From assembly GCA_020402865.1 (NCBI GenBank), contig JADBYT010000008.1:276018-340017 (forward strand): a DNA stretch of 64,000 nt. Direction: 5' to 3'. Below are positions 47,320 through 56,082 of the stretch, one piece after another. The position numbers and the translations under genes were made by a program. Numbering within the stretch: position 1 is the first letter of the stretch; the number at the start of each line of letters is the position of its first letter. Origin of the DNA: Bacteroidota bacterium. GTDB taxonomy: Bacteria; Bacteroidota; Bacteroidia; Palsa-965. The notes beneath the pieces were generated by a model that was not told the DNA's origin, did no database searches, and worked only from the letters and a program-made list of their open reading frames with translations.

Positions 47320-48657
47320 TTACATTAAACCAAACCATTCCGCAACCCATGCCGTGGAATGGAAGTCGATATCGGTAGCAAAGAAACCGGTTTTGCCGCC
47401 TTTTACTGTTTTGCCATTCGGATCAACAGGCAGTGCATGGCCTAAACGTGAAATCATAAACACAAGCACGGGAAACTGACCGGTTGAATCGGCATAGGCA
47501 AACTCTTTGATACGTGGATGCTGACTGACGAAAGGACGCTCCAATTCATTTTCAGCAAGCGTATCGGTATTGTGCAGTGCCGTCCATTGCTTCATGAGTT
47601 CGGTTGCATTTTGTTTGTTTACCGTATAATCACCTTCACCCTGAAAAATGGCGGCCTGCGGATACTTGCCGGTGTAGCCCGGACGAGCCGCGTGTGCCAG
47701 TGCAGCCCATTCGGCGGGTGTTTTATTTACGTTTCCGGCCATTGCTTTTGGCGCTTCGCCCACGTTCTTTGCCGCACCGTAAGGCCCGCCTGCAAACAAG
47801 GCGCCTTTACTTATCAGCTCCGGAAAATTCACCATCAGAATATTGGCCATGGCGGCACCGGCCGATAAACCGGTAACATAAATTTGTTCAATGCCGTAGC
47901 GTTGTTTCATCCACCACATCATGTTGCGGATAGAAGCCGCCTCGCCCGATGCAGTGTCCTGATCGTCGGCATTGAACCAGTTGAAACAGTTGCTTACGTT
48001 GTTTAATAAATCCTGCTCCGGAAAAAGCAGCGCGAAGCCATCTGCTTTGGCAAGATCGTGCCAGCCGGTTTGTTCGGCACAGCTGCGGGCGCTTTGCGAG
48101 CAGCCGTGCAGCACCACCACCATTTTCTGCTGCTTCAGCGAGTCGGGCAAGTAGTAATACATGCGCAGGTTGCCGGGATTGCTGCCGAATTCCTTTTGCA
48201 GGTAAAGCGGTGTTTGCTGAGTTGATTTCTTCTGTGAAAGTTTAAGCAGGGAAAGATCTTCGTGAATTGAAAATTCGGCTGTACGTGTGCAGATGGTTGT
48301 GGAATAAATGCGCAGCGAATCGTTTTTCAGACTGGCGTAAACGATGTATTCTTTATTCAGTTCAAACCTGTAACCGCAATCGCCGCCGCCCATGCCGGTT
48401 TCAATGGCCACTGTGCTCATGCTGCGGCCTTTGTAGGTGTGTGTAACTGAAAAGCGATAATGCTTTTGTGAATAGTAAGCACCCGGCATTTCTTTCGATT
48501 CAATTTTTACCACAGAATCGGCCAGCACTTTTCCCGAAAAAATCAACGCTGTGGAAGCATACGCCTGGCTCACACTTTCACGCCCGATGCAGGAACAACC
48601 AAACGCTGGAACTGTTCCGGATAAAATAATCAGCACTAAAAACAACCGGCTTTTCAT
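47320..48657 (-). CDS. PHB-depolymerase-type esterase with N-terminal TIMP/NTR-like domain
   Basis: A 445-residue secreted protein. The signal peptide ends AFG, and the mature chain begins CSCIGRESV, the Cys-x-Cys start seen in TIMP/NTR domains; CGYRFELNKEYIVYAS and TTICTRTAEFS supply the other cysteines. From about residue 150 it is an alpha/beta hydrolase of the poly(hydroxybutyrate) depolymerase/feruloyl esterase family: VVLHGCSQSARSC, nucleophile Ser in GLSAGAAMAN, Asp in FQGEGDYTV and His in RLGHALPVDP. It likely acts extracellularly on ester-linked polymers; the substrate is unknown. The NTR part may inhibit or bind. Confidence 0.85.
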   Translation of the reverse strand: MKSRLFLVLIILSGTVPAFGCSCIGRESVSQAYASTALIFSGKVLADSVVKIESKEMPGAYYSQKHYRFSVTHTYKGRSMSTVAIETGMGGGDCGYRFELNKEYIVYASLKNDSLRIYSTTICTRTAEFSIHEDLSLLKLSQKKSTQQTPLYLQKEFGSNPGNLRMYYYLPDSLKQQKMVVVLHGCSQSARSCAEQTGWHDLAKADGFALLFPEQDLLNNVSNCFNWFNADDQDTASGEAASIRNMMWWMKQRYGIEQIYVTGLSAGAAMANILMVNFPELISKGALFAGGPYGAAKNVGEAPKAMAGNVNKTPAEWAALAHAARPGYTGKYPQAAIFQGEGDYTVNKQNATELMKQWTALHNTDTLAENELERPFVSQHPRIKEFAYADSTGQFPVLVFMISRLGHALPVDPNGKTVKGGKTGFFATDIDFHSTAWVAEWFGLM

Positions 48658-48670
48658 ACACCTAAAAATA

Positions 48671-48700
48671 CAAAAGAGGCGAACAGCATTTGTCCGCCTC
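48671..48700 (-). terminator. Terminator of the C1 peptidase gene
   Basis: GAGGCGGACA (48700-48691) pairs with TGTTCGCCTC (48685-48676), with one G-U pair, around a 5-base loop, and is followed by TTTTG on the minus strand. It lies 18 bases after the peptidase stop. Confidence 0.75.
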
Positions 48701-48718
48701 CATTACGTTCATTTAATT

Positions 48719-50353
48719 TTAACGTTTTTCAATTTCCAGCACCACGGCCATCCAGCCTGCATCGCCAATGGGTTTGCTGAGTTGCACATTTCCATTGCTG
48801 CCTGTAAACGTGGCTGCAGAAGTAAGTTTGCTGCCGAGGGCCGCATTTATTTTATCGGCCAGCGTGGTGCCTTTGGCGGCGCTTATTTGCTGATTGATGG
48901 CTTTGTAGTCAATCGGCTCGTTGGTAACGAGCACGGCCATTTGGTCGAGAGTACCGATGTTGTCGGGATAAAGCGTGTGGTCTTTGGGGAAGAGCCGTTT
49001 ACCGGTAATGCCGCAGTAGGGCGAATGTTTAGGCGTGTAAGGAAACAACACGTAGCTGGTGTTGTTGGTTTCAAGACCAATGAGGTAGGTGTAGCACTCG
49101 GCATTATTGGTAAACTGAATTTTAAACGGCGTGCCTTTCTGGTCTTTCGACTGACCTTTAACCACGGGCGCTGAAGTGCGGTACACGCCTACATTGCCCG
49201 ATTTGCCGCGCGCTGTAAAAGGTATGGCTGTTTTGGTTGTTTGATTTTCGAGACCGAAGAGGCAGTCGAGGCTTGAAGGTGCCGGCTTATTTACAGCACC
49301 CATTGGATGCAAGCCATACGCTTCTACCACAAAGTAATCGAAATCATTGTAGCGCACCCAGCACACGCCATTGCTTCCCCATTCCTGCCCCCAGGAATTC
49401 ATTATCTGAAACGCGCCGCCTTTCATATAATCATCATAGCCGATAACGCACATGGCGTGGCCGCCAAACTCGTTGCTGAACGCGGCATCATAATCTGACT
49501 TAGCAGGAATCCACACGTCTTTACCTTCCATGCTGCGCATAAACGTGCCGCCCACGCGCATGCCGATCACCACGGGTGCACCCTGCGCCAGATTTTGTTT
49601 AATGGCCAGCATGTTTACGCGGTAATCATCGTCGCCGCCGCTGCCGTCGTTTTTCGATAAGCGTGAAGCTCCTTTAATTTTATACAGCTGTGCAGCCTGC
49701 AACTGCGAATTATCGGGCTCGCGGCTGCAGGTGTTTTCATCATACGGATATTGCGAAAGCGGAAGGCTGCCGCGTTGCTGCATGGCCTCCATGGCGCGCT
49801 GCAGATATGAGCCCTGGCAGTTTTCGAGTGCAATCTGGTTGTACAGAAACGATGGGCTGAAGCTGGTGCCATTGGGATCCTGCCCGGTGGCGCGGCTGTA
49901 AAGGATTGTGCGTGCAGCATACGCGCTGGCCCAGGCCACACAAGAGCCCTGTTTACCCTGATTGAGACGCTTAGGCGCAAACTCAAGCAGCGACACACGT
50001 TCGGGTAATGGATCTTTCACGTTATCGGCCAGCGGCTCATACACATCCGCCTGCGCATATACTTCGCGCTTCATGTCGCACCCGCGGCTGTACGACGAGT
50101 TGTTGGCGTTGAGTAAACCGCCACCGCAACTGCGCCCGCTAAAGAACCAGAAGATCACCAGCGCCGCCACCACCAACAGCCCGATTTTCGGATTGCGAAA
50201 GAAAAAGCGAATAAGCTGCGGTAAGAACATCAGTAAAATGCCCAGTCCGCCAAAACCGCCGCCGCCACCGCCGCCACGGTTAAATCCGGATCGGTTACCG
50301 GGATTGAAATTGGGGCCGTTGTCGTTGCCGTCCTGGTCAATACGTATTGGCAT
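48719..50353 (-). CDS. Membrane-anchored papain-like (C1) cysteine protease with DUF4384-like tail
   Basis: A 544-residue protein. A Gly-rich stretch (residues 26-36) is followed by hydrophobic segments LGILLMFLPQLIRFFF and IGLLVVAALVIFWFF (about 37-72). The C1 catalytic residues are all present: Gln135 and Cys138 in NQGKQGSCVAWA, His299 in FGGHAMCVIGYDD and Asn319 in IMNSWGQEWG. The C-terminal 170 residues (YTYLIGLETNNTSYVLFPYTP, RLFPKDHTLYPDNIGTLDQM) resemble DUF4384, found fused to surface-related enzymes. The protease domain follows the anchor; no propeptide was recognised. Target is unknown. Confidence 0.88.
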   Translation of the reverse strand: MPIRIDQDGNDNGPNFNPGNRSGFNRGGGGGGGFGGLGILLMFLPQLIRFFFRNPKIGLLVVAALVIFWFFSGRSCGGGLLNANNSSYSRGCDMKREVYAQADVYEPLADNVKDPLPERVSLLEFAPKRLNQGKQGSCVAWASAYAARTILYSRATGQDPNGTSFSPSFLYNQIALENCQGSYLQRAMEAMQQRGSLPLSQYPYDENTCSREPDNSQLQAAQLYKIKGASRLSKNDGSGGDDDYRVNMLAIKQNLAQGAPVVIGMRVGGTFMRSMEGKDVWIPAKSDYDAAFSNEFGGHAMCVIGYDDYMKGGAFQIMNSWGQEWGSNGVCWVRYNDFDYFVVEAYGLHPMGAVNKPAPSSLDCLFGLENQTTKTAIPFTARGKSGNVGVYRTSAPVVKGQSKDQKGTPFKIQFTNNAECYTYLIGLETNNTSYVLFPYTPKHSPYCGITGKRLFPKDHTLYPDNIGTLDQMAVLVTNEPIDYKAINQQISAAKGTTLADKINAALGSKLTSAATFTGSNGNVQLSKPIGDAGWMAVVLEIEKR

Positions 50354-50391
50354 AAGTCTGTGATTTGAAATGGGACGTTAAATCTGTTCCT

Positions 50392-50399
50392 CAAATCTA
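50392..50399 (-). promoter_or_regulatory. Possible -7 element of the C1 peptidase gene
   Basis: TAGATTTG on the minus strand (50399-50392) matches TAnnTTTG. It would give a leader of about 35 bases. No good -33 TTTG was found 19-21 bases upstream, so the site is tentative. Confidence 0.4.
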
Positions 50400-50666
50400 A
50401 GGCAGTTTTACCATACAGAAAACGTCCTGCCCTGCGTTTTTTGAACGACTGACGATCTTTGATTGATGACACTGCCAAAGTTTATAGAACAATGAGTTTA
50501 CAGAGAAACGACCCGGAATAATTTAAACCTGATTTTACAATGAAACTCGTTAACTAATACACAAACTGAATTATGCACCTTAACAACATAAATTGCCAGT
50601 AAATTCGGGTGATATCAGTATTAAAATAACCTATGCCGAATGATACGTTTTTCGATAAAAAATAGA

Positions 50667-50692
50667 TTGTTTGAATAGTTCGTCTAATTTTG
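50667..50692 (+). promoter_or_regulatory. Possible promoter of the OmpA-family gene
   Basis: TAATTTTG (50685-50692) matches the Bacteroidota -7 element and lies 30 bases before the ATG. The -33 match is weaker: TTG at 50667-50669, 15 bases upstream, is closer than the usual 19. The rest of the 369-base intergenic region to the divergent peptidase gene is A/T-rich, with nothing else recognised. Confidence 0.5.
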
Positions 50693-50722
50693 CGGTATCA
50701 TCCAGAATTAACACATCACACC

Positions 50723-51850
50723 ATGAGAACAGTTACACTCACACTTGCAACACTGGCTCTGGGTACATTTACCGCCCTGAACGCCCAAAACTTAGTTAAA
50801 AACGGTTCGTTTGAAGAAAACAAACGCGAACCCAAAGGCTGGGGCGAAATTGGCCGTGCCACAATGGCAAGCAGCGCCAATAACACAACCGTAGATTATT
50901 ACGGTCCGAAAGCCTGCAAAGGTCAGGCGCTTTCTACCGGCGAAAATTTCATGGGTAATCAGGCCGCTTTTGAAGGACAGCATTACGCCGGCATTATTGC
51001 CTATTATGGCGACGAGGCGACCGACTGGAGCAGCATCTGGAGCGGCGAGCTTAAAACCCGCAGCGGTTATCAGGCCTACAGCGAATATGTACAACTCGAA
51101 TTTTCGAGTGCCCTCGAAGCAGGCAAAACCTACAGCATTTCTTTTCAGGCCAGTTTGGCCGATAAAAGTGCGTTTGCAGTATCTGGTCTTGGCGCATACA
51201 TCTCGAAAGAGAAAATGAATGCCATGAAAAACACATACCTCGATGTGGAGCCGCACATTTCCTCATCGGCCATGACTGATAACACGGGCGGCTGGACAGA
51301 GATCAAAGGCACCTATACTGCCAAAGGTGGTGAGATGTACATCATTATCGGCTGCTTTAAAAAGGGCATGGAAAAGAAAAACGTAACCGGCCAGAACAAT
51401 GCACTGAACATGCGCCGCGCATACTATTATATTGATGGCGTGAATGTAGCTGGCGGCGCTGCATCTGTAGTGCCCGATCAGCCCAAAGATGAGCTTTATG
51501 AGCAAATTCTGAGCGGGGCAAACATTAACCTGAAAGGCCTGAATTTTGAAACCGGCTCGGCTACTATCAAAAAAGAATCGTATGCCGATCTCGATAAGTG
51601 GGTGACCGTGCTCAAAGCACACCCCGAACTTCGTATTGCCATCGAAGGTCATACAGATGCTTCGGGCAACGCGGCAAACAACATGACACTTTCAAAACAG
51701 CGTGCCGAATCGGTAAAGAAATATTTTACAGACAAGGGCATTGCTGCTGATCGTATGACCACCGAAGGCTTTGGCTCTACCCGTCCGGTGGACAAGGAAA
51801 ACGTGAAAAGCCTTGCCAACCGTCGTGTAGAAATTCACATTGCGAAGTAA
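50723..51850 (+). CDS. OmpA-family outer-membrane protein with N-terminal carbohydrate-binding-like domain
   Basis: A 375-residue protein from ATG 50723. The signal peptide is MRTVTLTLATLALGTFTALNAQ. Next comes a beta-rich domain of about 220 residues beginning NLVKNGSFEENKREPKGW, like galactose-binding or CBM folds. The C-terminal OmpA domain (about 255-375) has LNFETGSATIKKES, AIEGHTDASGNAANN with the Asp for peptidoglycan, and ANRRVEIHIAK. It probably anchors the outer membrane to the cell wall. It has its own promoter-like sequence and a strong terminator. Confidence 0.92.
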   Translation: MRTVTLTLATLALGTFTALNAQNLVKNGSFEENKREPKGWGEIGRATMASSANNTTVDYYGPKACKGQALSTGENFMGNQAAFEGQHYAGIIAYYGDEATDWSSIWSGELKTRSGYQAYSEYVQLEFSSALEAGKTYSISFQASLADKSAFAVSGLGAYISKEKMNAMKNTYLDVEPHISSSAMTDNTGGWTEIKGTYTAKGGEMYIIIGCFKKGMEKKNVTGQNNALNMRRAYYYIDGVNVAGGAASVVPDQPKDELYEQILSGANINLKGLNFETGSATIKKESYADLDKWVTVLKAHPELRIAIEGHTDASGNAANNMTLSKQRAESVKKYFTDKGIAADRMTTEGFGSTRPVDKENVKSLANRRVEIHIAK

Positions 51851-51867
51851 GCAGAACAATTGCTTTT

Positions 51868-51909
51868 AAAACCGGCTGTTTCAGATGCTGAAACAGCCGG
51901 TTTTGTTTT
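51868..51909 (+). terminator. Intrinsic terminator of the OmpA-family gene
   Basis: A perfect 17-bp inverted repeat (51868-51884 with 51888-51904) with an ATG loop ends in TTTTGTTTT. It lies 17 bases after the stop and is the strongest terminator in the window. Confidence 0.93.
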
Positions 51910-52030
51910 ATAGCGCACCTTTATTAAGCACGGTAATATCCGTTTTCAACCGAATAAACCCATACATACAAAGCGCTGATATACAACGCAATAAAAGCAG
52001 ATCCGTTTATAAATATAAACGCTAATTTAC

Positions 52031-52061
52031 TTGACATCGCCTCTATACTATTGTATATTTG
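52031..52061 (+). promoter_or_regulatory. Bacteroidota-type promoter of the Trp-run protein gene
   Basis: TTG at 52031 (within TTGACA) and TATATTTG (52054-52061) are separated by 20 bases, matching the consensus. The start of transcription would be near 52068, giving a leader of about 107 bases. That leader contains a hairpin (52090-52117, GGGG with CCCC) of unknown meaning. Confidence 0.7.
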
Positions 52062-52174
52062 CCATAACGAAATTAATTCTGCGCAGTTTGAAAAAGGGGT
52101 TGATTGCCCCGATTTTCGTAGTGTTTACGGCCGTTTACACGTTTCTGGTTTCACCTATTTAATTTTCAATTAAC

Positions 52175-53869
52175 ATGGCTATTTCGAACTCGCCGCTCAA
52201 TGCGGCTACTCAGTCTTTTGTCCTTTCCGAACCGGCTTCACATGAGCTTGAGCACGGTATTTTCAAATGGTGGTGGTGGTGGCGTCGCTGCCGTGTACGC
52301 ATTCTTTTTGTTGCCGATTATATTGATTACTCCACAGATGCTTTTGGCTTGAGTGAAGTAATTACAAAGGCATTAAATACAAGCGGCCGCCCCAATGTAA
52401 CATTCCAGATTACAAAAGCGAGTTATTATTCTGATCCTACGGCAGACATTCAGAATTTCCGTTTCACAGACCCCACATTCAATACCAGCAATTATGATGA
52501 AGTCTGGATTTTTGGTGTTGCCGGCGATTTCAGTATTCTTCCTACTGCAGAACTTCAGGCTGTAGCCAATTTCATGAATGCCGGTGGTGGTGTATTTGCA
52601 ACCGGCGACCATGAAGACCTGGGTGCATTTTTCTGTGCCGAAATGCCTCGCGTACGCAGTATGCGCAAATGGTATTACTACAACACCCCCGCAGGCGATC
52701 CGAACCGTTTGCAGGCTCCCGATGTAAGTGGGCCCGACCGTCACGATACAATTGTAGCAGGCAGTACGCCCGGCGTACAGTCGAACGAACAATCGGACGA
52801 GTTCCCGCAGAATATTACTCCGAAAATTTACAGCAGCGGAAGTGGAATTTTCGTTCACCCGCTCCTGCAAAAACCCGGTGGCGCAATCCGCATTCTGCCC
52901 GATCACATGCACGAAGGCTCCTGCATTGTACCGGCCGATCTTACCGAACCCATCCTTCCCGGTTCTTCACTCGATGAATATCCGTTCCTCGCCGGCAGCA
53001 CCTCAGAGCGCGTTTCGCCCGATGTGATCGCCATTTCATACTCCGGCGGCGGCGGCAACCCCAACGATTCGGGCGAAGTTAACCCACGCTGCTTCGGTGC
53101 TATTTGCGCTTACGACGGACATCTTGCCACTGGCAATATTGGCCGGGTAAGTGTGGATGCTACATGGCACCACTTCCTGAACATCAATCTCGATGGCACC
53201 GGAAGCGGACTCAATGGTTTCTATGTGGGTGGCGTACCTACTCCTGAGTACGAAGACATTAAAAAGTATTTCCGGAATATCGCCCTGTGGCTGGCTCCGA
53301 AATACCTTCAGAAATGCTTCCGCTACCGTTGGATTTACTGGCTGCGCTACAAATTCCCCCTCATCTGGGAACTTCGCCCGATTGAAAAAGCAACCATTGC
53401 CGACATACGCCGCGTTGGCGCAGAAACGGCAAAAATGATCAGCGAAACTTTCGGCGAAGCTGAAGTAATGCAAACCGTTGTTACTTTCGTAAATGAACTG
53501 CCCGAAACAGTGCGCCATGAATTACTCAAAGAAGTAAACCCATGGCTCAATACCCGCACCGATAAAGGCGGACGTAACGAGTCGAAAGTAACTGATGACA
53601 AAATTATGCGTGCCGAAGCATTTACCGAATGCCTGCTTGGTGGTGTAATTCAAAGTGTGGTAAACAACACTCCGGTTGCTCCTCGCATGTTTGAAGATCT
53701 TCTCGAAAAAGAAGAACTCACCGACGAAAAAATGGCCGGAATTGTAATCGACGGTATTTCTCTTGGACTTAACACCTATGCCGAAGCTATGGGTGTTGTA
53801 CTCGAAAAAGCCGCGAAATACAGTGAAATGCTCAAAGTCAGCTCTGCAGACATCAAGCGCGGATTGTAA
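52175..53869 (+). CDS. Unrecognised 564-residue protein with a five-tryptophan run
   Basis: A protein of unknown function. Near residue 31 it has five Trp codons in a row (TGG x5; KWWWWWRRCR), just before a segment like the first strand of a class I glutamine-amidotransferase/ThuA-like fold (VRILFVADYIDYS). This is followed by YDEVWIFGVAGDF, NAGGGVFATGDHEDLG and MPRVRSMRKWYY. Residues 230-380 include IRILPDHMHEGSC and VDATWHHFLN. A helical domain of about 180 residues (from PIEKATIADIRRVG) follows. There is no clear signal peptide. It has its own promoter and terminator. No family was identified; the fold call is an inference from strand patterns. Confidence 0.75.
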   Translation: MAISNSPLNAATQSFVLSEPASHELEHGIFKWWWWWRRCRVRILFVADYIDYSTDAFGLSEVITKALNTSGRPNVTFQITKASYYSDPTADIQNFRFTDPTFNTSNYDEVWIFGVAGDFSILPTAELQAVANFMNAGGGVFATGDHEDLGAFFCAEMPRVRSMRKWYYYNTPAGDPNRLQAPDVSGPDRHDTIVAGSTPGVQSNEQSDEFPQNITPKIYSSGSGIFVHPLLQKPGGAIRILPDHMHEGSCIVPADLTEPILPGSSLDEYPFLAGSTSERVSPDVIAISYSGGGGNPNDSGEVNPRCFGAICAYDGHLATGNIGRVSVDATWHHFLNINLDGTGSGLNGFYVGGVPTPEYEDIKKYFRNIALWLAPKYLQKCFRYRWIYWLRYKFPLIWELRPIEKATIADIRRVGAETAKMISETFGEAEVMQTVVTFVNELPETVRHELLKEVNPWLNTRTDKGGRNESKVTDDKIMRAEAFTECLLGGVIQSVVNNTPVAPRMFEDLLEKEELTDEKMAGIVIDGISLGLNTYAEAMGVVLEKAAKYSEMLKVSSADIKRGL

Positions 53870-53890
53870 ACCAATGCGTTTCTTAATCAG

Positions 53891-53922
53891 GATCCCTTTC
53901 CGTTCCGGGAAGGGATCTTTTT
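53891..53922 (+). terminator. Intrinsic terminator of the Trp-run protein gene
   Basis: GATCCCTTTCCG (53891-53902) pairs with CGGGAAGGGATC (53906-53917), one G-U pair, and is followed by six T. It ends 24 bases before the sulfotransferase start. Confidence 0.9.
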
Positions 53923-53946
53923 TGTGCGAACTGCTTATCTTGCAGC

Positions 53947-54738
53947 ATGCCGCACACACCACGCCAGTACCTCCGCGCCCTGCTGCTGAAATTCGGCTTT
54001 GGCAACGAGGCTGCATTCAGGCTAAATCTCGATGAAATACGCAGCGATGATGTATTTCTCTGCTCCTATCCCAAATCAGGGAATACGTGGCTGCGGTTTA
54101 TACTTGCACATCTTTATTCCACCCGCAGTGATCTTACGCCGCGCAATGTGGACGAACTTGTGCCTGATGTGTACATGGCAAACGATATGGCCAATGCCGC
54201 ACTTTCACCCAGACTGCTGAAAACACATCACCCCCTTTTTGACCATTATCCGAAAACCATTTATGTGGTGCGCGATGTGCGTGATGTAATGCTTTCGTAT
54301 TATCACTACCAAAAGGCGCTTGGCGTGTATAAAGGGAGTTTAGGAGAATTTATTGATGTGGCTGATACGTTACATCCGTTCGGAAACTGGAGTGCGCATG
54401 TGGAAAAGGCCATTGCATTTGCAGCGGCCCGGCCTCAGCGCATATTGTTGCTGCGTTACGAAGAATTGCAGCAAAACCCTGAGGCGGAAATTCAGAAACT
54501 GATTGCGTTTCTAAACATACCCGCACAGCGCAACATTGCTGAGGCCGTGGCGCTCTCGTCATTTGAACGGCTCAGCACACTTGAAGCTACACATGGCAGT
54601 TCATTCAGCGATAAAAGCGGGAAACCTTTTTTCAGGAGAGGAAAAACCGGTGAAGGCAAAACACAGCTCAGTGCGGAAGACCATGCGCGGCTGTTTGCGC
54701 GGCACACCAAAGCCATGCAGTTGCTGAAGTACAGCTGA
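53947..54738 (+). CDS. PAPS-dependent sulfotransferase
   Basis: A 263-residue sulfotransferase of the cytosolic (Sulfotransfer_1) type. It has the 5'-phosphosulfate loop CSYPKSGNTWLRFIL near residue 40, the catalytic His in LKTHHPLF, the 3'-phosphate motif VRDVRDVMLSYYHY and the late FFRRGKTGEGK, equivalent to the family's FxRKGxxG. It transfers sulfate from PAPS to a hydroxyl or amine. It lies 47 bases before the acyl carrier protein gene and may head that cluster. The acceptor is unknown. Confidence 0.9.
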   Translation: MPHTPRQYLRALLLKFGFGNEAAFRLNLDEIRSDDVFLCSYPKSGNTWLRFILAHLYSTRSDLTPRNVDELVPDVYMANDMANAALSPRLLKTHHPLFDHYPKTIYVVRDVRDVMLSYYHYQKALGVYKGSLGEFIDVADTLHPFGNWSAHVEKAIAFAAARPQRILLLRYEELQQNPEAEIQKLIAFLNIPAQRNIAEAVALSSFERLSTLEATHGSSFSDKSGKPFFRRGKTGEGKTQLSAEDHARLFARHTKAMQLLKYS

Positions 54739-54785
54739 GCCGGGGAATTCGTTATATTTACTTTTCAATTTCACCACACTTTTCT

Positions 54786-55022
54786 ATGCCTTCAGTTCAG
54801 GAACTCATTGCCAAAATTGAACACGAAATTGAAGAACTTCCGCAAGGTGTTCTTCAGCCTGATACCCAATTCCGTCAACTCCCTGAATGGAGTTCAATGC
54901 ATGCACTCATTATTATTGCACTGGCCGAAACGGAATATAATGTAACACTGAGTGGCAACGACCTGCGCAGCTGCGTAACTGTTGCCGATTTGCACCGCAT
55001 TATTGAAAGCCGTATGAACTAA
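54786..55022 (+). CDS. Acyl carrier protein (dedicated)
   Basis: A 78-residue acyl carrier protein: four-helix pattern with the phosphopantetheine Ser in LPEWSSMHALI, where SSM replaces the usual DSL (likely Ser37). The housekeeping AcpP motif DSLDTVEL is absent, so this is a dedicated carrier. It lies five bases before the first KASIII gene, which suggests that its loaded acyl chain is their substrate. Confidence 0.82.
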   Translation: MPSVQELIAKIEHEIEELPQGVLQPDTQFRQLPEWSSMHALIIIALAETEYNVTLSGNDLRSCVTVADLHRIIESRMN

Positions 55023-55027
55023 GCCCG

Positions 55028-56080
55028 ATGGCTATTTTCACTACTCATCACGTAAGCATTTCTGGTATTTCGGCTGCAGTTCCTGCTTGCACGGAAAGCA
55101 ACCTCGATTATGATTATGTGAGCGAGGCCGAACGAAAGCTGCTGGTAAAAACCACCGGCATACTCAACCGCCGGATTGCGGCACCGGGTCAAACACTAAC
55201 TGATCTGGCTGAAATAGCCGGCAACCGCCTGCTCGATTTCCTTGGCTGGAACCGAAGCGAAGTGGATTTGCTTGTACTCGTTACACAATCGCGCGATTAT
55301 GTATTGCCTTCGTCGGGGGTAATTTTGCAGCAACGTTTGGGCCTTTCGCAGTATTGTGCAGCGTTTGATATTGGTCTCGGTTGCAGTGGTTATGTATATG
55401 CCATGTCTGTGGCGATGTCGATGATGCAATCAGGCGGTTTCCGCAAAGGGCTTGTAATTGCAGGTGATATTTCCACTTCGGGCACCAACCCGCGCGACAA
55501 AAGCACGTATCCGCTTTTTGGAGATGCCGCTACGGCAACAGCACTGGAATACAACCGTGATGCCGCGCCTGTGCATTTCAATTTGCAGAGCGATGGCACC
55601 GGTGCGGAAACCATAATCATTCCTGATGGTGCACTGCGGCATCCGCCCACTGCCGGCATGTATGATGTGCAGGAGTTTGAACCCGGCATCATCCGCTCGC
55701 GTCGCGACCTTTGGCTGAACGGACTTGATGTATTTAATTTTTCGGTGCGTGAAGCGCCGCCGAATATGCAGCAGCTTTGTACGCAAAGCGGCAATCCGCT
55801 CGAATCGCACGACTGGCTGGTGATGCATCAGGCTAATTTGCTGATGAATGAAACCATTCGCAAAAAACTGAAATTCCCTGCCGAAAAAACACCCTACTCG
55901 TTAAATGATTTCGGCAACACAAGCTCGGCCTCCATCCCCCTTACTATTGTATCGAAATGTGCAGAGGCATCGGCCACACCACAACGCTGGCTGCTTTCGG
56001 GCTTTGGCGTAGGACTGAGCTGGGGCAGTATGAGTTTATCCACCCACGGCTTTGCCTGTATGCCGGTAATTGAAGTATAG
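55028..56080 (+). CDS. Beta-ketoacyl-ACP synthase III-like enzyme (first copy)
   Basis: A 350-residue thiolase-fold enzyme. The Cys-His-Asn triad of KASIII is present: Cys119 in IGLGCSGYVYAM, His267 in VMHQANLLMNE and Asn297 in NDFGNTSSASIPL. It condenses an acyl-CoA or acyl-ACP with a malonyl or similar extender. It is not clearly the housekeeping FabH, because it is in a cluster with a dedicated ACP and a second copy. It lies five bases after the ACP gene and two bases before the second copy. Confidence 0.88.
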   Translation: MAIFTTHHVSISGISAAVPACTESNLDYDYVSEAERKLLVKTTGILNRRIAAPGQTLTDLAEIAGNRLLDFLGWNRSEVDLLVLVTQSRDYVLPSSGVILQQRLGLSQYCAAFDIGLGCSGYVYAMSVAMSMMQSGGFRKGLVIAGDISTSGTNPRDKSTYPLFGDAATATALEYNRDAAPVHFNLQSDGTGAETIIIPDGALRHPPTAGMYDVQEFEPGIIRSRRDLWLNGLDVFNFSVREAPPNMQQLCTQSGNPLESHDWLVMHQANLLMNETIRKKLKFPAEKTPYSLNDFGNTSSASIPLTIVSKCAEASATPQRWLLSGFGVGLSWGSMSLSTHGFACMPVIEV

Positions 56081-56082
56081 CC

